Program-made: the position numbers and the translations under genes
Notes under the pieces: model-generated
Told to the model about the DNA's origin: nothing
What the model saw: the letters and a program-made list of their open reading frames with translations, nothing else
The model's database searches: none
Part shown: piece by piece, positions 25,768-34,787 of the stretch
Numbering within the stretch: the first letter of the stretch is position 1
How the letters are laid out: every line of letters begins with the position of its first letter
DNA from: MKSF01 sp037190225
GTDB taxonomy: Bacteria; Bacteroidota; Bacteroidia; Chitinophagales; Chitinophagaceae
Length of the DNA stretch: 64,000 nt
NCBI GenBank assembly: GCA_037190225.1
Contig: JBBCJL010000009.1
Span: 1 to 64,000, forward strand
Direction: 5' to 3'

Positions 25768-26322
25768 ATGCAGGTTACAGAGACAGACTTAAAAGGTTGT
25801 TATGAGATCATGCCGGCAGTGTTCGGAGATGAAAGGGGCTATTTCTTTGAGAGCTTCCAGCAGGAAAAGCTGCAGCAGCTGATCCCGGATTTTCCCGTAT
25901 TCATACAGGATAATGAAGCGTATAGCCGCCAGGCAGGCGTCATCAGGGGGCTGCATGCGCAGCGGGACGATGCGGCACAGGCCAAGCTGGTGCGGGTGGT
26001 AAAGGGAAAGGTGATCGACGTGGCCGTGGATATCCGGAAGGGATCGCCTACCTTCGGGAAGCATGTGGCTGTGGAACTATCGGAATATAACAAGAAGCAG
26101 CTATTGGTGCCCCGTGGTTTTCTGCATGGCTATGTCGTGCTGGAACCCGATACCATCTTCGTATATAAATGTGATAACTATTACAATAAAGAGGCAGAGA
26201 TCAGTGTTAATGCAGCAGACGCTACCCTGCGGATAGACTGGGGGATTGCGGCACAGGATATGATACTATCGGAAAAGGATAGGGTGGCGTCTGCCTGGGA
26301 AGCGTTTTTGGAAAACTATTAG
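25768..26322 (+). CDS. rfbC: dTDP-4-dehydrorhamnose 3,5-epimerase
   Basis: 184 residues from ATG 25768, 1 bp after the rfbB stop; a longer in-frame start at 25693 lies inside rfbB and is unlikely. Cupin-type fold: RGYFFESF, the catalytic His63 in IRGLHAQ, KLVRVVKGKVIDVAVDIRKG, VPRGFLHGYVVL and the catalytic Tyr133 in FVYKC. The usual GLHYQ motif is GLHAQ here. The enzyme (EC 5.1.3.13) epimerises dTDP-4-keto-6-deoxyglucose. Confidence 0.95.
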   Translation: MQVTETDLKGCYEIMPAVFGDERGYFFESFQQEKLQQLIPDFPVFIQDNEAYSRQAGVIRGLHAQRDDAAQAKLVRVVKGKVIDVAVDIRKGSPTFGKHVAVELSEYNKKQLLVPRGFLHGYVVLEPDTIFVYKCDNYYNKEAEISVNAADATLRIDWGIAAQDMILSEKDRVASAWEAFLENY

Positions 26323-26336
26323 AACCGGATTATAGC

Positions 26337-27338
26337 ATGAAAATAATAAACGTCATATTATCGGGTGGCGTGGGTAGCAGGTTGTGGCCTTTGTCCCGTA
26401 AATCCAGGCCCAAGCAATATATACCTTTGTTCGACAATAATACGCTGTTCAAGATGACCATTGACCGGAACAGGGGGATATGTGACGAATTGATAGTAGT
26501 AGGTAATATTGATAATTATGAGCTTTCCCGGAAAGATATCCGGGAGGCCGGCGTAAGCGCTTACAGGGAGATCGTTGAAGCGACCCCGAGGAATACGGCA
26601 GCCTCCATAGCATTTGCGGCGTTCTGCGCGGAGCCTGAAGATATACTCATCGTATGCCCGTCTGACCATATTATCACCGGGAAGGAGCTATACCAGGCAG
26701 CGATAGAAAAAGCTGTGACGCTGGCTAAGGAGAATTATATCGTTACGTTCGGCAGCATCCCGTCCCGCCCGGAGACCGGCTACGGATATATTGAATATAA
26801 TGAGGAGCTGGACGTATTGTCATTTAAGGAAAAGCCCGATAAGGAAACGGCGCAGCTCTATGTGGACAGCGGCAGGTACCTGTGGAACAGCGGTATGTTC
26901 TGCTTTAAGGCACGGGTGTACCTTGAAGAGCTGGCCACCTATAACCATGCCATCTACGAGGCCTCCAGGATTACGTGGGAGCAGAATAAGGATGGATTCT
27001 TATCGGAAGTGCTGATGCAGGATATTCCTGCCGAAAGCGTGGACTATGCCGTGATGGAGCATAGCAGGAAGATCAAAGTGGTGCCCTTTTCCTTTGACTG
27101 GAGCGACCTGGGCTCGTTCGAATCCCTGTGGGAATACCTGGAAAAGAATGATATCCGGCAGCTCAATGAAAAGAACCTGGCCATCGGAACGACCAAGCAC
27201 GTGGAATTCCTGGGACTGGAAAACCTGGTGTACGTGGAGACGGATGATGCCATACTGATCATGCCGAAGAACATGTCGCAGGATGTTAAAAAAGTATATG
27301 AAAGGCTGGAAAAAGAAAACCCTGATCTCTTAGCTTAA
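26337..27338 (+). CDS. manC: Mannose-1-phosphate guanylyltransferase
   Basis: 333 residues, containing only the nucleotidyltransferase part and lacking the isomerase domain of the long bifunctional ManC. Signature GGVGSRLWPLSR at 10-21 and RPKQY at 24-28; further blocks EATPRNTAASIAFAA, CPSDHII, GYGYIEY, FKEKPD, WNSGMF and PFSFDWSDLGSFESL. It makes GDP-mannose (EC 2.7.7.13) for polysaccharides or GDP-fucose. It sits 14 bp behind rfbC and 3 bp before folB in one apparent operon. Confidence 0.93.
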   Translation: MKIINVILSGGVGSRLWPLSRKSRPKQYIPLFDNNTLFKMTIDRNRGICDELIVVGNIDNYELSRKDIREAGVSAYREIVEATPRNTAASIAFAAFCAEPEDILIVCPSDHIITGKELYQAAIEKAVTLAKENYIVTFGSIPSRPETGYGYIEYNEELDVLSFKEKPDKETAQLYVDSGRYLWNSGMFCFKARVYLEELATYNHAIYEASRITWEQNKDGFLSEVLMQDIPAESVDYAVMEHSRKIKVVPFSFDWSDLGSFESLWEYLEKNDIRQLNEKNLAIGTTKHVEFLGLENLVYVETDDAILIMPKNMSQDVKKVYERLEKENPDLLA

Positions 27339-27341
27339 GAT

Positions 27342-27680
27342 ATGTTTACCGTTCAGCTGGATACGATACGTTTATGGGTGCCTGTAGGCTTATACAGGCA
27401 GGAGGCAGTGCTGAAGAACGAAATTGCCGTTCAGATTGCCGTCCGCGTTCCGGGAGTCTCTTTGGGCAGCCTCCCTTTTATTGACTATGCACAGATATAC
27501 GAGGTGGTCAGGGCGTGCTGTACGGAGCAGACCGGCCTGCTGGAGCAGCTGCTGGTGGCTATGCACAACGGTATCACGGCTTTGTATCCCGGCACGCTGG
27601 TCAATGTGAGCGTTTCCAAGCTGCATCCGCCGCTGGAAGGCAATGTGGGAGCGGCAACGGTATCCTGGAACGATTTTTAA
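27342..27680 (+). CDS. folB: Dihydroneopterin aldolase
   Basis: 112 residues, typical for FolB. It reads FTVQLDTIRLWVPVGLYRQE at the start, FIDYAQIYEVV in the middle (the conserved Tyr of the active site), LLEQLLVAM, and VSKLHPPLEGNVGAATV at the end with the conserved Lys. The enzyme acts in folate synthesis (EC 4.1.2.25). It starts 3 bp after manC and is followed by the ligase gene after 16 bp, so a folate gene is embedded in a sugar-nucleotide operon. Confidence 0.9.
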   Translation: MFTVQLDTIRLWVPVGLYRQEAVLKNEIAVQIAVRVPGVSLGSLPFIDYAQIYEVVRACCTEQTGLLEQLLVAMHNGITALYPGTLVNVSVSKLHPPLEGNVGAATVSWNDF

Positions 27681-27696
27681 AATACGGGAATTTAAT

Positions 27697-28992
27697 ATGC
27701 GGTTAGAATTTCAGCCATGGGAGATACAGGTACAGTTCCAGATACAGGCGCTTAATGACCTGAAAGAACGCCTCCGGTCACAGAGTTCCTTTTACAGCCG
27801 TCAATGGCAGCACCTGCCGGCAGCGGCCGTTCCCCTGCATTCCCTGCAGGACCTGCAGCAATTCCCCTGTACGTTTAAAGAGGATATCCAGCGTAGTGAA
27901 CAGGATTTCTACGGTGCAGACCCGCACCTTTTCAGGGAATACAATACCACTTCCGGCACGCTGGGACAACCCATTTCCATACCTGTCACGGATAAGGACC
28001 TGGAACGGCTGGCCTACAACGAGCAGCTGTCGTTTGAAAAGCTCGGTGTGCAGGCCGGGGACGGCGTACAGCTGATGCTGACGCTGGACCGCCTGTTTAT
28101 GGCCGGTATGGCTTACTACGGCGGGCTCAGGAAGACAGGCGCCACGGTCATACGGACGGGCGCCGGCGTGCCCCAGCTGCAATGGGACGCTATAAAGCGG
28201 TACAGGCCTTCCACCCTGGTGGCGGTACCGTCTTTCCTGCTGAAAATGCTGGACTATGCCGATGCGCATCATATACCTTACGGTGATTCCGGGGTACGGA
28301 ATATCCTGGCCATAGGGGAAAGCCTGAAGGACGACCTGCTGCAACCCAATACCTTATACCATAAGATAAAGGACCGCTGGGATATTACCCTGCACAATAC
28401 CTATGCTTCCACGGAAATGCAGACCGCGTTTACGGAATGTGAGCATGGCTGTGGCGGGCATCAGCATACGGACCTGCTGGTAACGGAGATCGTGGATGAG
28501 CATGGCATGCAGGTGCCGGAAGGCGATCTCGGCGAGGTCTGCATCACTACGCTGGGTGTGGAGGCTATGCCTTTGTGGCGGTACCGGACGGGAGATATGG
28601 CCAGGATGTATTACGAGCCTTGCGGCTGCGGACGCAGGTCGCCCCGTATCAGCGGCATCAGGGGCCGGAAGCAGCAAATGCTGAAAGTGAAAGGCACTAC
28701 CCTGTACCCCGCGGCGATATTCGAAGCATTGCAGCAGGCGGATATGGTAGCGGAATACGTGGTGGAGGCCTACACCAATGCTGCCGGCCAGGATGATATC
28801 CGGCTGTACCTGTACAGCCGCCGGGAGCCAGATGCGGCATTGAACGCACAGGTAGCGGCCTGCCTGCAGGGAAAACTAAAGCTGCTGCCCGCGATCCGGT
28901 GGGTGGATGAAGCGCGCATCCGGCAGATGCAGTTCCCGGAAACGGGCAGGAAACAGGTGAAATTTATTGATAACCGTATCAGCGGGCTATAA
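27697..28992 (+). CDS. Phenylacetate-CoA ligase family protein (PaaK-like, AMP-forming)
   Basis: 431 residues from ATG 27697; an upstream in-frame start at 27643 overlaps folB and is less likely. The adenylate-forming core shows YNTTSGTLGQPISIPVT (phosphate-binding loop of this family), NTYASTEMQTAF, and LWRYRTGDMARMYYEPCGCGRRSPRI, in which Cys residues may bind zinc as in PaaK-type proteins. The C-terminal domain (KVKGTTLYPAAIFEAL) is present. Members activate aryl or acyl acids to CoA thioesters, and some act in capsule synthesis (CapK-like). With no phenylacetate genes around, a CapK-like role in polysaccharide or pigment/lipid synthesis is at least as plausible. Confidence 0.85.
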   Translation: MRLEFQPWEIQVQFQIQALNDLKERLRSQSSFYSRQWQHLPAAAVPLHSLQDLQQFPCTFKEDIQRSEQDFYGADPHLFREYNTTSGTLGQPISIPVTDKDLERLAYNEQLSFEKLGVQAGDGVQLMLTLDRLFMAGMAYYGGLRKTGATVIRTGAGVPQLQWDAIKRYRPSTLVAVPSFLLKMLDYADAHHIPYGDSGVRNILAIGESLKDDLLQPNTLYHKIKDRWDITLHNTYASTEMQTAFTECEHGCGGHQHTDLLVTEIVDEHGMQVPEGDLGEVCITTLGVEAMPLWRYRTGDMARMYYEPCGCGRRSPRISGIRGRKQQMLKVKGTTLYPAAIFEALQQADMVAEYVVEAYTNAAGQDDIRLYLYSRREPDAALNAQVAACLQGKLKLLPAIRWVDEARIRQMQFPETGRKQVKFIDNRISGL

Positions 28993-29005
28993 GGCAAAAT
29001 TGAGT

Positions 29006-29013
29006 TATTTTTG
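29006..29013 (+). promoter_or_regulatory. -7 element for the DUF1573 gene
   Basis: TATTTTTG is a full match to TAnnTTTG, 20 bp before the ATG at 29034. Confidence 0.45.
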
Positions 29014-29033
29014 CACTTAAATTTTTAAATATC

Positions 29034-29525
29034 ATGAAACGATCCGGTACTATTTTTCTGTCGATAGCGACATCTTTATGCCTGATGACCGCCGTTGTGA
29101 GCTGCGGTTCTTCTGATAATACGGCCCAAGTATCCGATACCGATGCTGCGGCTGCCAATATGGACCTGGAAGAAAGAGCATCAAGGGATTCCGCTGTGAA
29201 GAACATGGCGGTGACCACTGTTGAATTTGATGCCCTTACCCATGACTTCGGTACGGTCAGGGAAGGCGAGCAGCTGAAGCATACCTATACTTTTAAAAAT
29301 ACGGGAAGGGAGCCTTACCTGATATCCAATGTTCATACGCCCTGTGGCTGCACAGAGCCCGTTTACTCCAAAAAGCCCGTAATGCCCGGTGAGACCGGAA
29401 CCATAGAGGTGCATTTTAATACGCAGGGTAAAACAGGCAAGAATACGGACAGACCTGTTACTATCTACGGTAATACCGAGAAAGAGATAGTAGTGACCTT
29501 TAACGCGGAAGTGATCAAAAAGTAA
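29034..29525 (+). CDS. DUF1573 lipoprotein
   Basis: 163 residues. The signal peptide ends in lipobox VVSC. From about residue 60 a DUF1573 (ASH-like immunoglobulin) domain: FDFGTVREGEQLKHTYTF-like pattern (HDFGTVREGEQLKHTYTFKN), TPCGCTEPVYS with the family Cys-Gly-Cys, and PGETGTIEVHFNT. Function of this common Bacteroidota domain is unknown; it is thought to be a surface or periplasmic binding fold. The UbiA-family gene follows after 20 bp and may be co-transcribed. Confidence 0.9.
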   Translation: MKRSGTIFLSIATSLCLMTAVVSCGSSDNTAQVSDTDAAAANMDLEERASRDSAVKNMAVTTVEFDALTHDFGTVREGEQLKHTYTFKNTGREPYLISNVHTPCGCTEPVYSKKPVMPGETGTIEVHFNTQGKTGKNTDRPVTIYGNTEKEIVVTFNAEVIKK

Positions 29526-29545
29526 GCTTACAGGACTACCAAAAT

Positions 29546-30406
29546 ATGCCGACAACAATCAATAAATATCTATCCCTTGTAAAATTCAGCCATACCATCT
29601 TTGCGCTGCCTTTTGCGATGGTCGGGTTCTGCCTGGCCGTGCTGTATGAGAACCAGACATTCACCTGGCAGAAGCTGATCTGCGTGATACTGTGCATGGT
29701 ATTTGCCAGGAGCGCGGCCATGGGCTTCAACAGGTACCTGGACCGTCACTTTGACGCGCAGAATCCCAGGACGGCTATGCGTGAGATCCCGAGCGGGCAG
29801 ATCCCTGCCGGTAATGCGCTGGCATTCGTAGTGGTGAACTGCATTCTTTTTATTGCTACTACGTATTTTATCAATCCCTTGTGCCTGGCATTGTCCCCGG
29901 TGGCCTTATTCGTTATCCTGTTTTACAGCTATACCAAGCGCTTTACAGCCCTTTGCCACATAGTGCTGGGCATAGGCCTGGGTTTGGCGCCTGTAGGGGC
30001 CTTTATCGCCGTTACGGACTATTTTACCCTTATGCCGGTGCTGCTGGGTGTCGCCGTAATGTCCTGGACAGGCGGCTTCGACATTATTTATGCGCTGCAG
30101 GATGATGAGTTTGACAAAGGCGTGCAGCTGCATTCCATTCCCGCTGCGCTGGGTCGTAAGAAGGCCCTCCTGGTGAGCACCCTGCTGCATATCCTTACCG
30201 CCGTGCTGATCACGGCATTCGGTTTCCTGGGTGGGTTCAGCTATATCTTCTGGGCGGGTGCGGTTATTTTTATCGGCCTCCTGGTCTACCAGCACAGCAT
30301 TGTAAAGCCCGATGACCTGAGCAGGGTGGGTATCGCTTTCGGAAATACCAACGGGATAGCAAGCGTCGTCTTTGCAGTATTTACGATCGCTGCGCTTCTC
30401 CTCTGA
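29546..30406 (+). CDS. UbiA-family prenyltransferase (possibly MqnP)
   Basis: 286 residues, eight or nine membrane segments. Both aspartate-rich motifs of the superfamily are present: NRYLDRHFD at 62-70 and YALQDDEFD at 182-190. The family transfers a polyprenyl chain to an aromatic ring. Sequence style matches the putative 4-hydroxybenzoate polyprenyltransferase subgroup that includes MqnP of the futalosine route to menaquinone. The window also has an amidohydrolase (50571-51740) that could be the MqnX step; the two are not adjacent. Exact substrate is undecided. Confidence 0.88.
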   Translation: MPTTINKYLSLVKFSHTIFALPFAMVGFCLAVLYENQTFTWQKLICVILCMVFARSAAMGFNRYLDRHFDAQNPRTAMREIPSGQIPAGNALAFVVVNCILFIATTYFINPLCLALSPVALFVILFYSYTKRFTALCHIVLGIGLGLAPVGAFIAVTDYFTLMPVLLGVAVMSWTGGFDIIYALQDDEFDKGVQLHSIPAALGRKKALLVSTLLHILTAVLITAFGFLGGFSYIFWAGAVIFIGLLVYQHSIVKPDDLSRVGIAFGNTNGIASVVFAVFTIAALLL

Positions 30407-30489
30407 TTATTTACGGTTTTCTATAATAGGTTCGCAGCAAAATTTGTATCTTGTTGCGGACTTTTTTTATTTATATCAATGCTCTTGTT

Positions 30490-33400
30490 ATGAGATACAT
30501 TATTGCCTTTTTGTGCTGTATGATAGGGCTGCAGGCCGCTGCCGGGGATTTTATGCTGAAAGACGACCCCTTATACTGGGAGAACAGGAAGCCTTATGAG
30601 GGCTACTGGCAGCAGGATGTACATTATAAAATGAAGGTGCGTATTGATGAGCAGCAGCACACCGTCAGCGGTCACCAGACACTGGACTACCGGAATAACT
30701 CTCCGGATACACTCCGGGAGGTATATTTTCATTTGTTCCAGAATGCCTTTGTCAAAGGCGCCTATACCCATATGCTCCAGGAGGCCAATAAGGTAAAGCC
30801 CGTTCTGGGACAATATGAGCGGGCGGGTCTGGGCACTACCGTGGAGCATGTGCTTGTGAATGGCCGGGAGGCCCGGGTGGAGCTGGATAATACCGTTATG
30901 AAGGTCATCCTGCCGGCGCCGTTGTACCCCGGCGCTCATATTACCATTGATATGGATTTTACGTCCTACTGGGATACGGGGTCCACCAGGAGAAGGATGA
31001 AGATGTATGATGCCTGGGGATTTATGCACTATAACGGCTGCCAGTGGTACCCGAAGATAAGCGTGTATGATGCAAAATTCGGCTGGGATACCTACCAGCA
31101 CCTGGGCAAGGAATTTTACGGCGACTTCGGGGTCTTTGACGTGGAGCTGGATTTTCCTTCCAACTATATCGTGGAGGCCACCGGGCAATTGCAGAACAGG
31201 GAGGAGGTGTTGCCGGAATCCCTTCGTAAGCAGCTGGACCTTAATAATTTTAAAAATAAGCCCTGGGGAGAGCGTCCTTCGGAGATCATTCCCTATAAGC
31301 CGGGAGAGCGCAAGACCTGGCATTTTATCGGTAAGCATGTGCATGATTTTGCCTTTACGGCAGACCCTTCCTACCGCATCGCTACCACTTACTGGAACGG
31401 TGTGGAGTGCGTGGGACTGGCGCAGGAGCCCCATGCTTCCGGCTGGATAGGTTCGGAGCAGCTCGTGGCGGATATCATCAGGAATTTCTCTTTAAAATAC
31501 GGTACTTATCATTACCCTAAAATGGTAGCGGCTGATGCCGCTGATGGTATGGAATACCCTATGATCACCCTGGATGCCGGCCGTAACCCCGGTTACAGGG
31601 GCCTGCTGGTGCACGAGATAGGCCACAACTGGTTTTATGGTATGATAGGCAGCAATGAGACCTACCGTGCTGCCATGGATGAAGGGTTTACCCAGTATAT
31701 TACGGCAGAGGGCCTGAGGATGCTGGACGGGGACACGATGAAGACCGCTCCCGCGAGGGGCTGGGCCAGGCATTATTATGAGCCGCAGCATCCCAGTGAC
31801 GTAAGGGTGCTGTACCCGTATATTTACGGTGTCAATACCGGTATGGATCACCAGCTGAACACGCATTCGGATGACTTTAACGGGGCCCTGCATCATGGCG
31901 GGGGCTACAGCAATGTATATTATAAGACCGCCAGTATGCTGTACAGTCTCCGGGTAGTGCTGGGAGACAGCCTGTTTGACGCTGCTATGCTGCATTACTT
32001 TAACCAGTGGAAATTTGCGCATCCCTACCCGGAAGATTTCAGGAACAGCATCATCCGTTATGTAAAGACCGATCTGAACTGGTTTTTTGACCAGTGGCTC
32101 GAGACTACCAAGCCGCTGGATTACGGGATAAAGCGTATCCGAAAGATCAAAGGTACTGACAGCTTTGCGCTGACGTTCAGAAGAAAAGGCAACAGTATGC
32201 AGATGCCGCTGGATATTGTAGTCAGGGATAAAACGGGTGGCTCAGCTGCTTATCATATTCCCAACAACTGGTTTGAAAAGCCCACCACGGTAACGGTATT
32301 GCCCCGCTGGACAGGCTGGGGCAAGGTGCAGCAGCACTATACAGTACACATTGAGGCTCCTGCAGGGATCAGGCAGGTGCTTATTGACACGACCCATATG
32401 ATGGCAGACCGCTTTATGCTTGATAACAGTAGGACACGTGGCGCGCTTATAGGCCGGGATAAGATAAAAGTAAAAATGGATTATGGCTTCCTGCCCCATA
32501 ATGACAGGAAACATTACCGGCTGTACTGGAGACCGGATATCTGGTATAATGGTGTGGATGGCTTAAAGGCGGGTCTCCGGGCAGAGGGCGCCTACCTCAA
32601 GAATATCCTGAACATACAGGCGGGTGTCTGGTGGAATACCTCGCTGGGCAGGTGGTTCCAGTACTGGCCGGAATGGAATGAAGCTACCTATAGCAGGTAT
32701 GTTCCAGTAAATTACACGGTATCGGTATCTTCCCCTTTCTCCCTGCAATATCATAACCTGAGATGGGAATTGCATAGCCGGCTGCTGGACGGGTTCTGGA
32801 AGCACCGTGCCGGGATAAGATGGGCGGTGAACGCTAAAAATGTTCTGGAGATCGGGGTGCAGAGCGTGTATGCCCATAACAGCTTCAGCCCGGATTACCT
32901 GGTCTACGGTAAGGAATGGAGCAGCTTCCGCCATACGAAAAATACTGCTCTTAATATTTCGCATCACTTTTCCTATTCCGGGTTTAAAAGCCGGGGTCTC
33001 CTGACGCTCAGCGCCCGCGCTCCTTTCCTGTCGGATGCTTATGATTACAGCTACCTGCAGGCGGAGCACCGGCATACCCAGGCATTGGACCGCCTGGTGC
33101 TGCGTACCAGGCTGATGGGGCGCTGGGGCTTTGGCACCAGGCTGCCTTATGAAAGCAGCCTTTTCCTGGCGATGGCCAGCCCGGAGGAGTGGCTGGATAA
33201 TAAATACCTGCGGTCCCAGATGGTGGTGCCTGCTGAATGGCAGGGATATAATGCCGAAAATACCGGGCATATTCACTATGCCGGCGGGCTGAACCTGAGA
33301 GGGTATGCCGGCTACTGGGCGTATGATGAGCGCAACGGCGACCTCCTGCTGGCATACAAATCGAGGTCTGGAATGGCTGTGAACGCGGAGCTGGACTTTT

Positions 33401-33720
33401 CCAATTACATCCCTTTCCGTCCTAAGCCTTTCAGGAAATGGCTGCGCCTGCAGTCCTATCTTTTCGCAGATGCCGGTGTGACGGAGCTGATGCGCTGGAA
33501 TACGGAATTTGAAAATGTAGCAGGTGCCGGTAAATGGTCGGATGTGAGGCTGGACGCCGGTATCGGTGCCGCGCTGACCATACACAAATGGGGTAAGATA
33601 GAGAAAGCGAAGCCGCTTACGCTCCGGGTAGACCTGCCGCTGTTCCTGAACCGCCCGGCGTTCGGGTCTTCGGACTATTTCGCATTCCGCTGGCTGCTGG
33701 GCATAGGGTGGGGAATATAA
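30490..33720 (+). CDS. M1 family metallopeptidase fused to a C-terminal outer-membrane beta-barrel
   Basis: 1076 residues from ATG 30490, which opens a signal peptide (MRYIIAFLCCMIGLQAAAG). Residues about 25-600 are an M1 aminopeptidase: GMEYPM at 353-358 (the GAMEN-like substrate loop), zinc-binding HEIGHNWFYGM from 375, and the third ligand Glu398 in AAMDEGFTQYI. After a linker domain, residues about 655-1076 form a series of amphipathic strands with LRGY at 936-939 in NLRGYAGYW, as in Omp85/surface-antigen barrels, ending in ...FRWLLGIGWGI, a typical last strand. The peptidase should therefore be tethered at the outer membrane by its own barrel. The frame is continuous and intact. Side of the membrane occupied by the peptidase is unknown. 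Confidence 0.88.
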   Translation: MRYIIAFLCCMIGLQAAAGDFMLKDDPLYWENRKPYEGYWQQDVHYKMKVRIDEQQHTVSGHQTLDYRNNSPDTLREVYFHLFQNAFVKGAYTHMLQEANKVKPVLGQYERAGLGTTVEHVLVNGREARVELDNTVMKVILPAPLYPGAHITIDMDFTSYWDTGSTRRRMKMYDAWGFMHYNGCQWYPKISVYDAKFGWDTYQHLGKEFYGDFGVFDVELDFPSNYIVEATGQLQNREEVLPESLRKQLDLNNFKNKPWGERPSEIIPYKPGERKTWHFIGKHVHDFAFTADPSYRIATTYWNGVECVGLAQEPHASGWIGSEQLVADIIRNFSLKYGTYHYPKMVAADAADGMEYPMITLDAGRNPGYRGLLVHEIGHNWFYGMIGSNETYRAAMDEGFTQYITAEGLRMLDGDTMKTAPARGWARHYYEPQHPSDVRVLYPYIYGVNTGMDHQLNTHSDDFNGALHHGGGYSNVYYKTASMLYSLRVVLGDSLFDAAMLHYFNQWKFAHPYPEDFRNSIIRYVKTDLNWFFDQWLETTKPLDYGIKRIRKIKGTDSFALTFRRKGNSMQMPLDIVVRDKTGGSAAYHIPNNWFEKPTTVTVLPRWTGWGKVQQHYTVHIEAPAGIRQVLIDTTHMMADRFMLDNSRTRGALIGRDKIKVKMDYGFLPHNDRKHYRLYWRPDIWYNGVDGLKAGLRAEGAYLKNILNIQAGVWWNTSLGRWFQYWPEWNEATYSRYVPVNYTVSVSSPFSLQYHNLRWELHSRLLDGFWKHRAGIRWAVNAKNVLEIGVQSVYAHNSFSPDYLVYGKEWSSFRHTKNTALNISHHFSYSGFKSRGLLTLSARAPFLSDAYDYSYLQAEHRHTQALDRLVLRTRLMGRWGFGTRLPYESSLFLAMASPEEWLDNKYLRSQMVVPAEWQGYNAENTGHIHYAGGLNLRGYAGYWAYDERNGDLLLAYKSRSGMAVNAELDFSNYIPFRPKPFRKWLRLQSYLFADAGVTELMRWNTEFENVAGAGKWSDVRLDAGIGAALTIHKWGKIEKAKPLTLRVDLPLFLNRPAFGSSDYFAFRWLLGIGWGI

Positions 33721-33793
33721 TTATTTTTCTAATAACATTTCCTTTTAAAAAAATATAGTGAACTTTGTATTTCCACCATAAATAGAACAGAAT

Positions 33794-34330
33794 ATGAAAA
33801 AAGCGGCTGTGCTGAGTACGGTATTGGCAGGTATGGTGCTGGTATTTCAGAGCTGTCTGGATAAGGAAGAACGTTACCAGTGTCCTACCAACAGGAAGAA
33901 CTATATGACGCTTACTATTGATGGTACCTACCTGGTGCCTGGTGATTATACTACCGGCGGGGTGCTGTCCATCATTGAAAATGATAGTATTCACAGGACC
34001 TTTGTGGAAATGAGTTTCATCAACAGCGGCAAAAGCTATACCCTGTTCATGAAAATGGATACGCTTTCCGGTACCGGTGTTGATTACGCTACGGCGACCG
34101 GTGGGGTCCGTGAATCTCATATCGTCATTGATAATGATAAATTTCCTTTGGTGGTCTCAAAAGCACATTTCACGGATCTGTCGGGCTTCGTCCCTTCCAA
34201 CTTTGATAACCTGTATTACTACGGCATAGGCAAAGGTACTGTTGAAGGTAAATTCCTCAGGTCCGGCGCCAGCGATTCTTCCACGTTTTCGGGCACTTTC
34301 TGTTATGATGACGAGCCCGATAAAAAATAA
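33794..34330 (+). CDS. Putative lipoprotein of unknown function
   Basis: 178 residues with lipoprotein signal MKKAAVLSTVLAGMVLVFQSC. The mature part is beta-rich, with a pair of Cys residues (YQCPTN near the front and FCYDDE near the end) that may form a disulfide. The layout resembles small immunoglobulin- or lipocalin-like lipoproteins of Bacteroidota, but I do not recognise the family. Preceded by an AT-rich 73-bp gap. Confidence 0.7.
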   Translation: MKKAAVLSTVLAGMVLVFQSCLDKEERYQCPTNRKNYMTLTIDGTYLVPGDYTTGGVLSIIENDSIHRTFVEMSFINSGKSYTLFMKMDTLSGTGVDYATATGGVRESHIVIDNDKFPLVVSKAHFTDLSGFVPSNFDNLYYYGIGKGTVEGKFLRSGASDSSTFSGTFCYDDEPDKK

Positions 34331-34384
34331 ATTAAGGACTATTTATAAGATGCCTGTTCCAATACGGCAAAAATTACGCATACA

Positions 34385-34729
34385 ATGCAGATACAAGTAT
34401 TAAAATCCAAGATCCACAGAGTTACCGTTACAGAAGCAGATTTAAATTATATCGGCAGCATTACCATCGATGAAGACCTGATGGATGCCGCCAATATGAT
34501 CGAGCATGAAAAAGTACATATCGTAAATGTTAATAATGGCGAGCGTTTTGAGACATATATCATTAAAGGAAAAAGGGGCAGCGGCCAGATCTGCCTGAAC
34601 GGTCCCGCTGCAAGGAAGGTCGCCATAGGCGATGTGGTGATCGTTATTTCCTATGCCTTAATGGACTTTGAAGCAGCCAAGCAGCACAAGCCGTGGGTGA
34701 TCTTCCCGGGTGAAGGAAATAAAATTTAA
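34385..34729 (+). CDS. panD: Aspartate 1-decarboxylase proenzyme
   Basis: 114 residues. PanD is made as a proenzyme that cleaves itself between Gly24 and Ser25; both are present in NYIGSITIDEDL, leaving a pyruvoyl group on Ser25. Other family blocks: VHIVNVNNGERFETY, GSGQICLNGPAARK and GDVVIVISY. It makes beta-alanine for pantothenate and CoA (EC 4.1.1.11). Other pan genes are not adjacent. Confidence 0.97.
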   Translation: MQIQVLKSKIHRVTVTEADLNYIGSITIDEDLMDAANMIEHEKVHIVNVNNGERFETYIIKGKRGSGQICLNGPAARKVAIGDVVIVISYALMDFEAAKQHKPWVIFPGEGNKI

Positions 34730-34764
34730 CAGGTACCCAACGATTTTTAAAATCTTTTTGTCTG

Positions 34765-34772
34765 TATATTTG
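34765..34772 (+). promoter_or_regulatory. -7 element for the minimal CHU_C gene
   Basis: TATATTTG fully matches TAnnTTTG. It lies after an in-frame ATG at 34710 and 16 bp before the GTG at 34788, so it supports the GTG start. Confidence 0.4.
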
Positions 34773-34787
34773 GTAAAACTGAATAGT

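Noticed and set aside
32563..33585. Minus-strand open frame (340 codons)
   Set aside because: Antisense to the barrel part of the M1 fusion protein, whose frame is intact.
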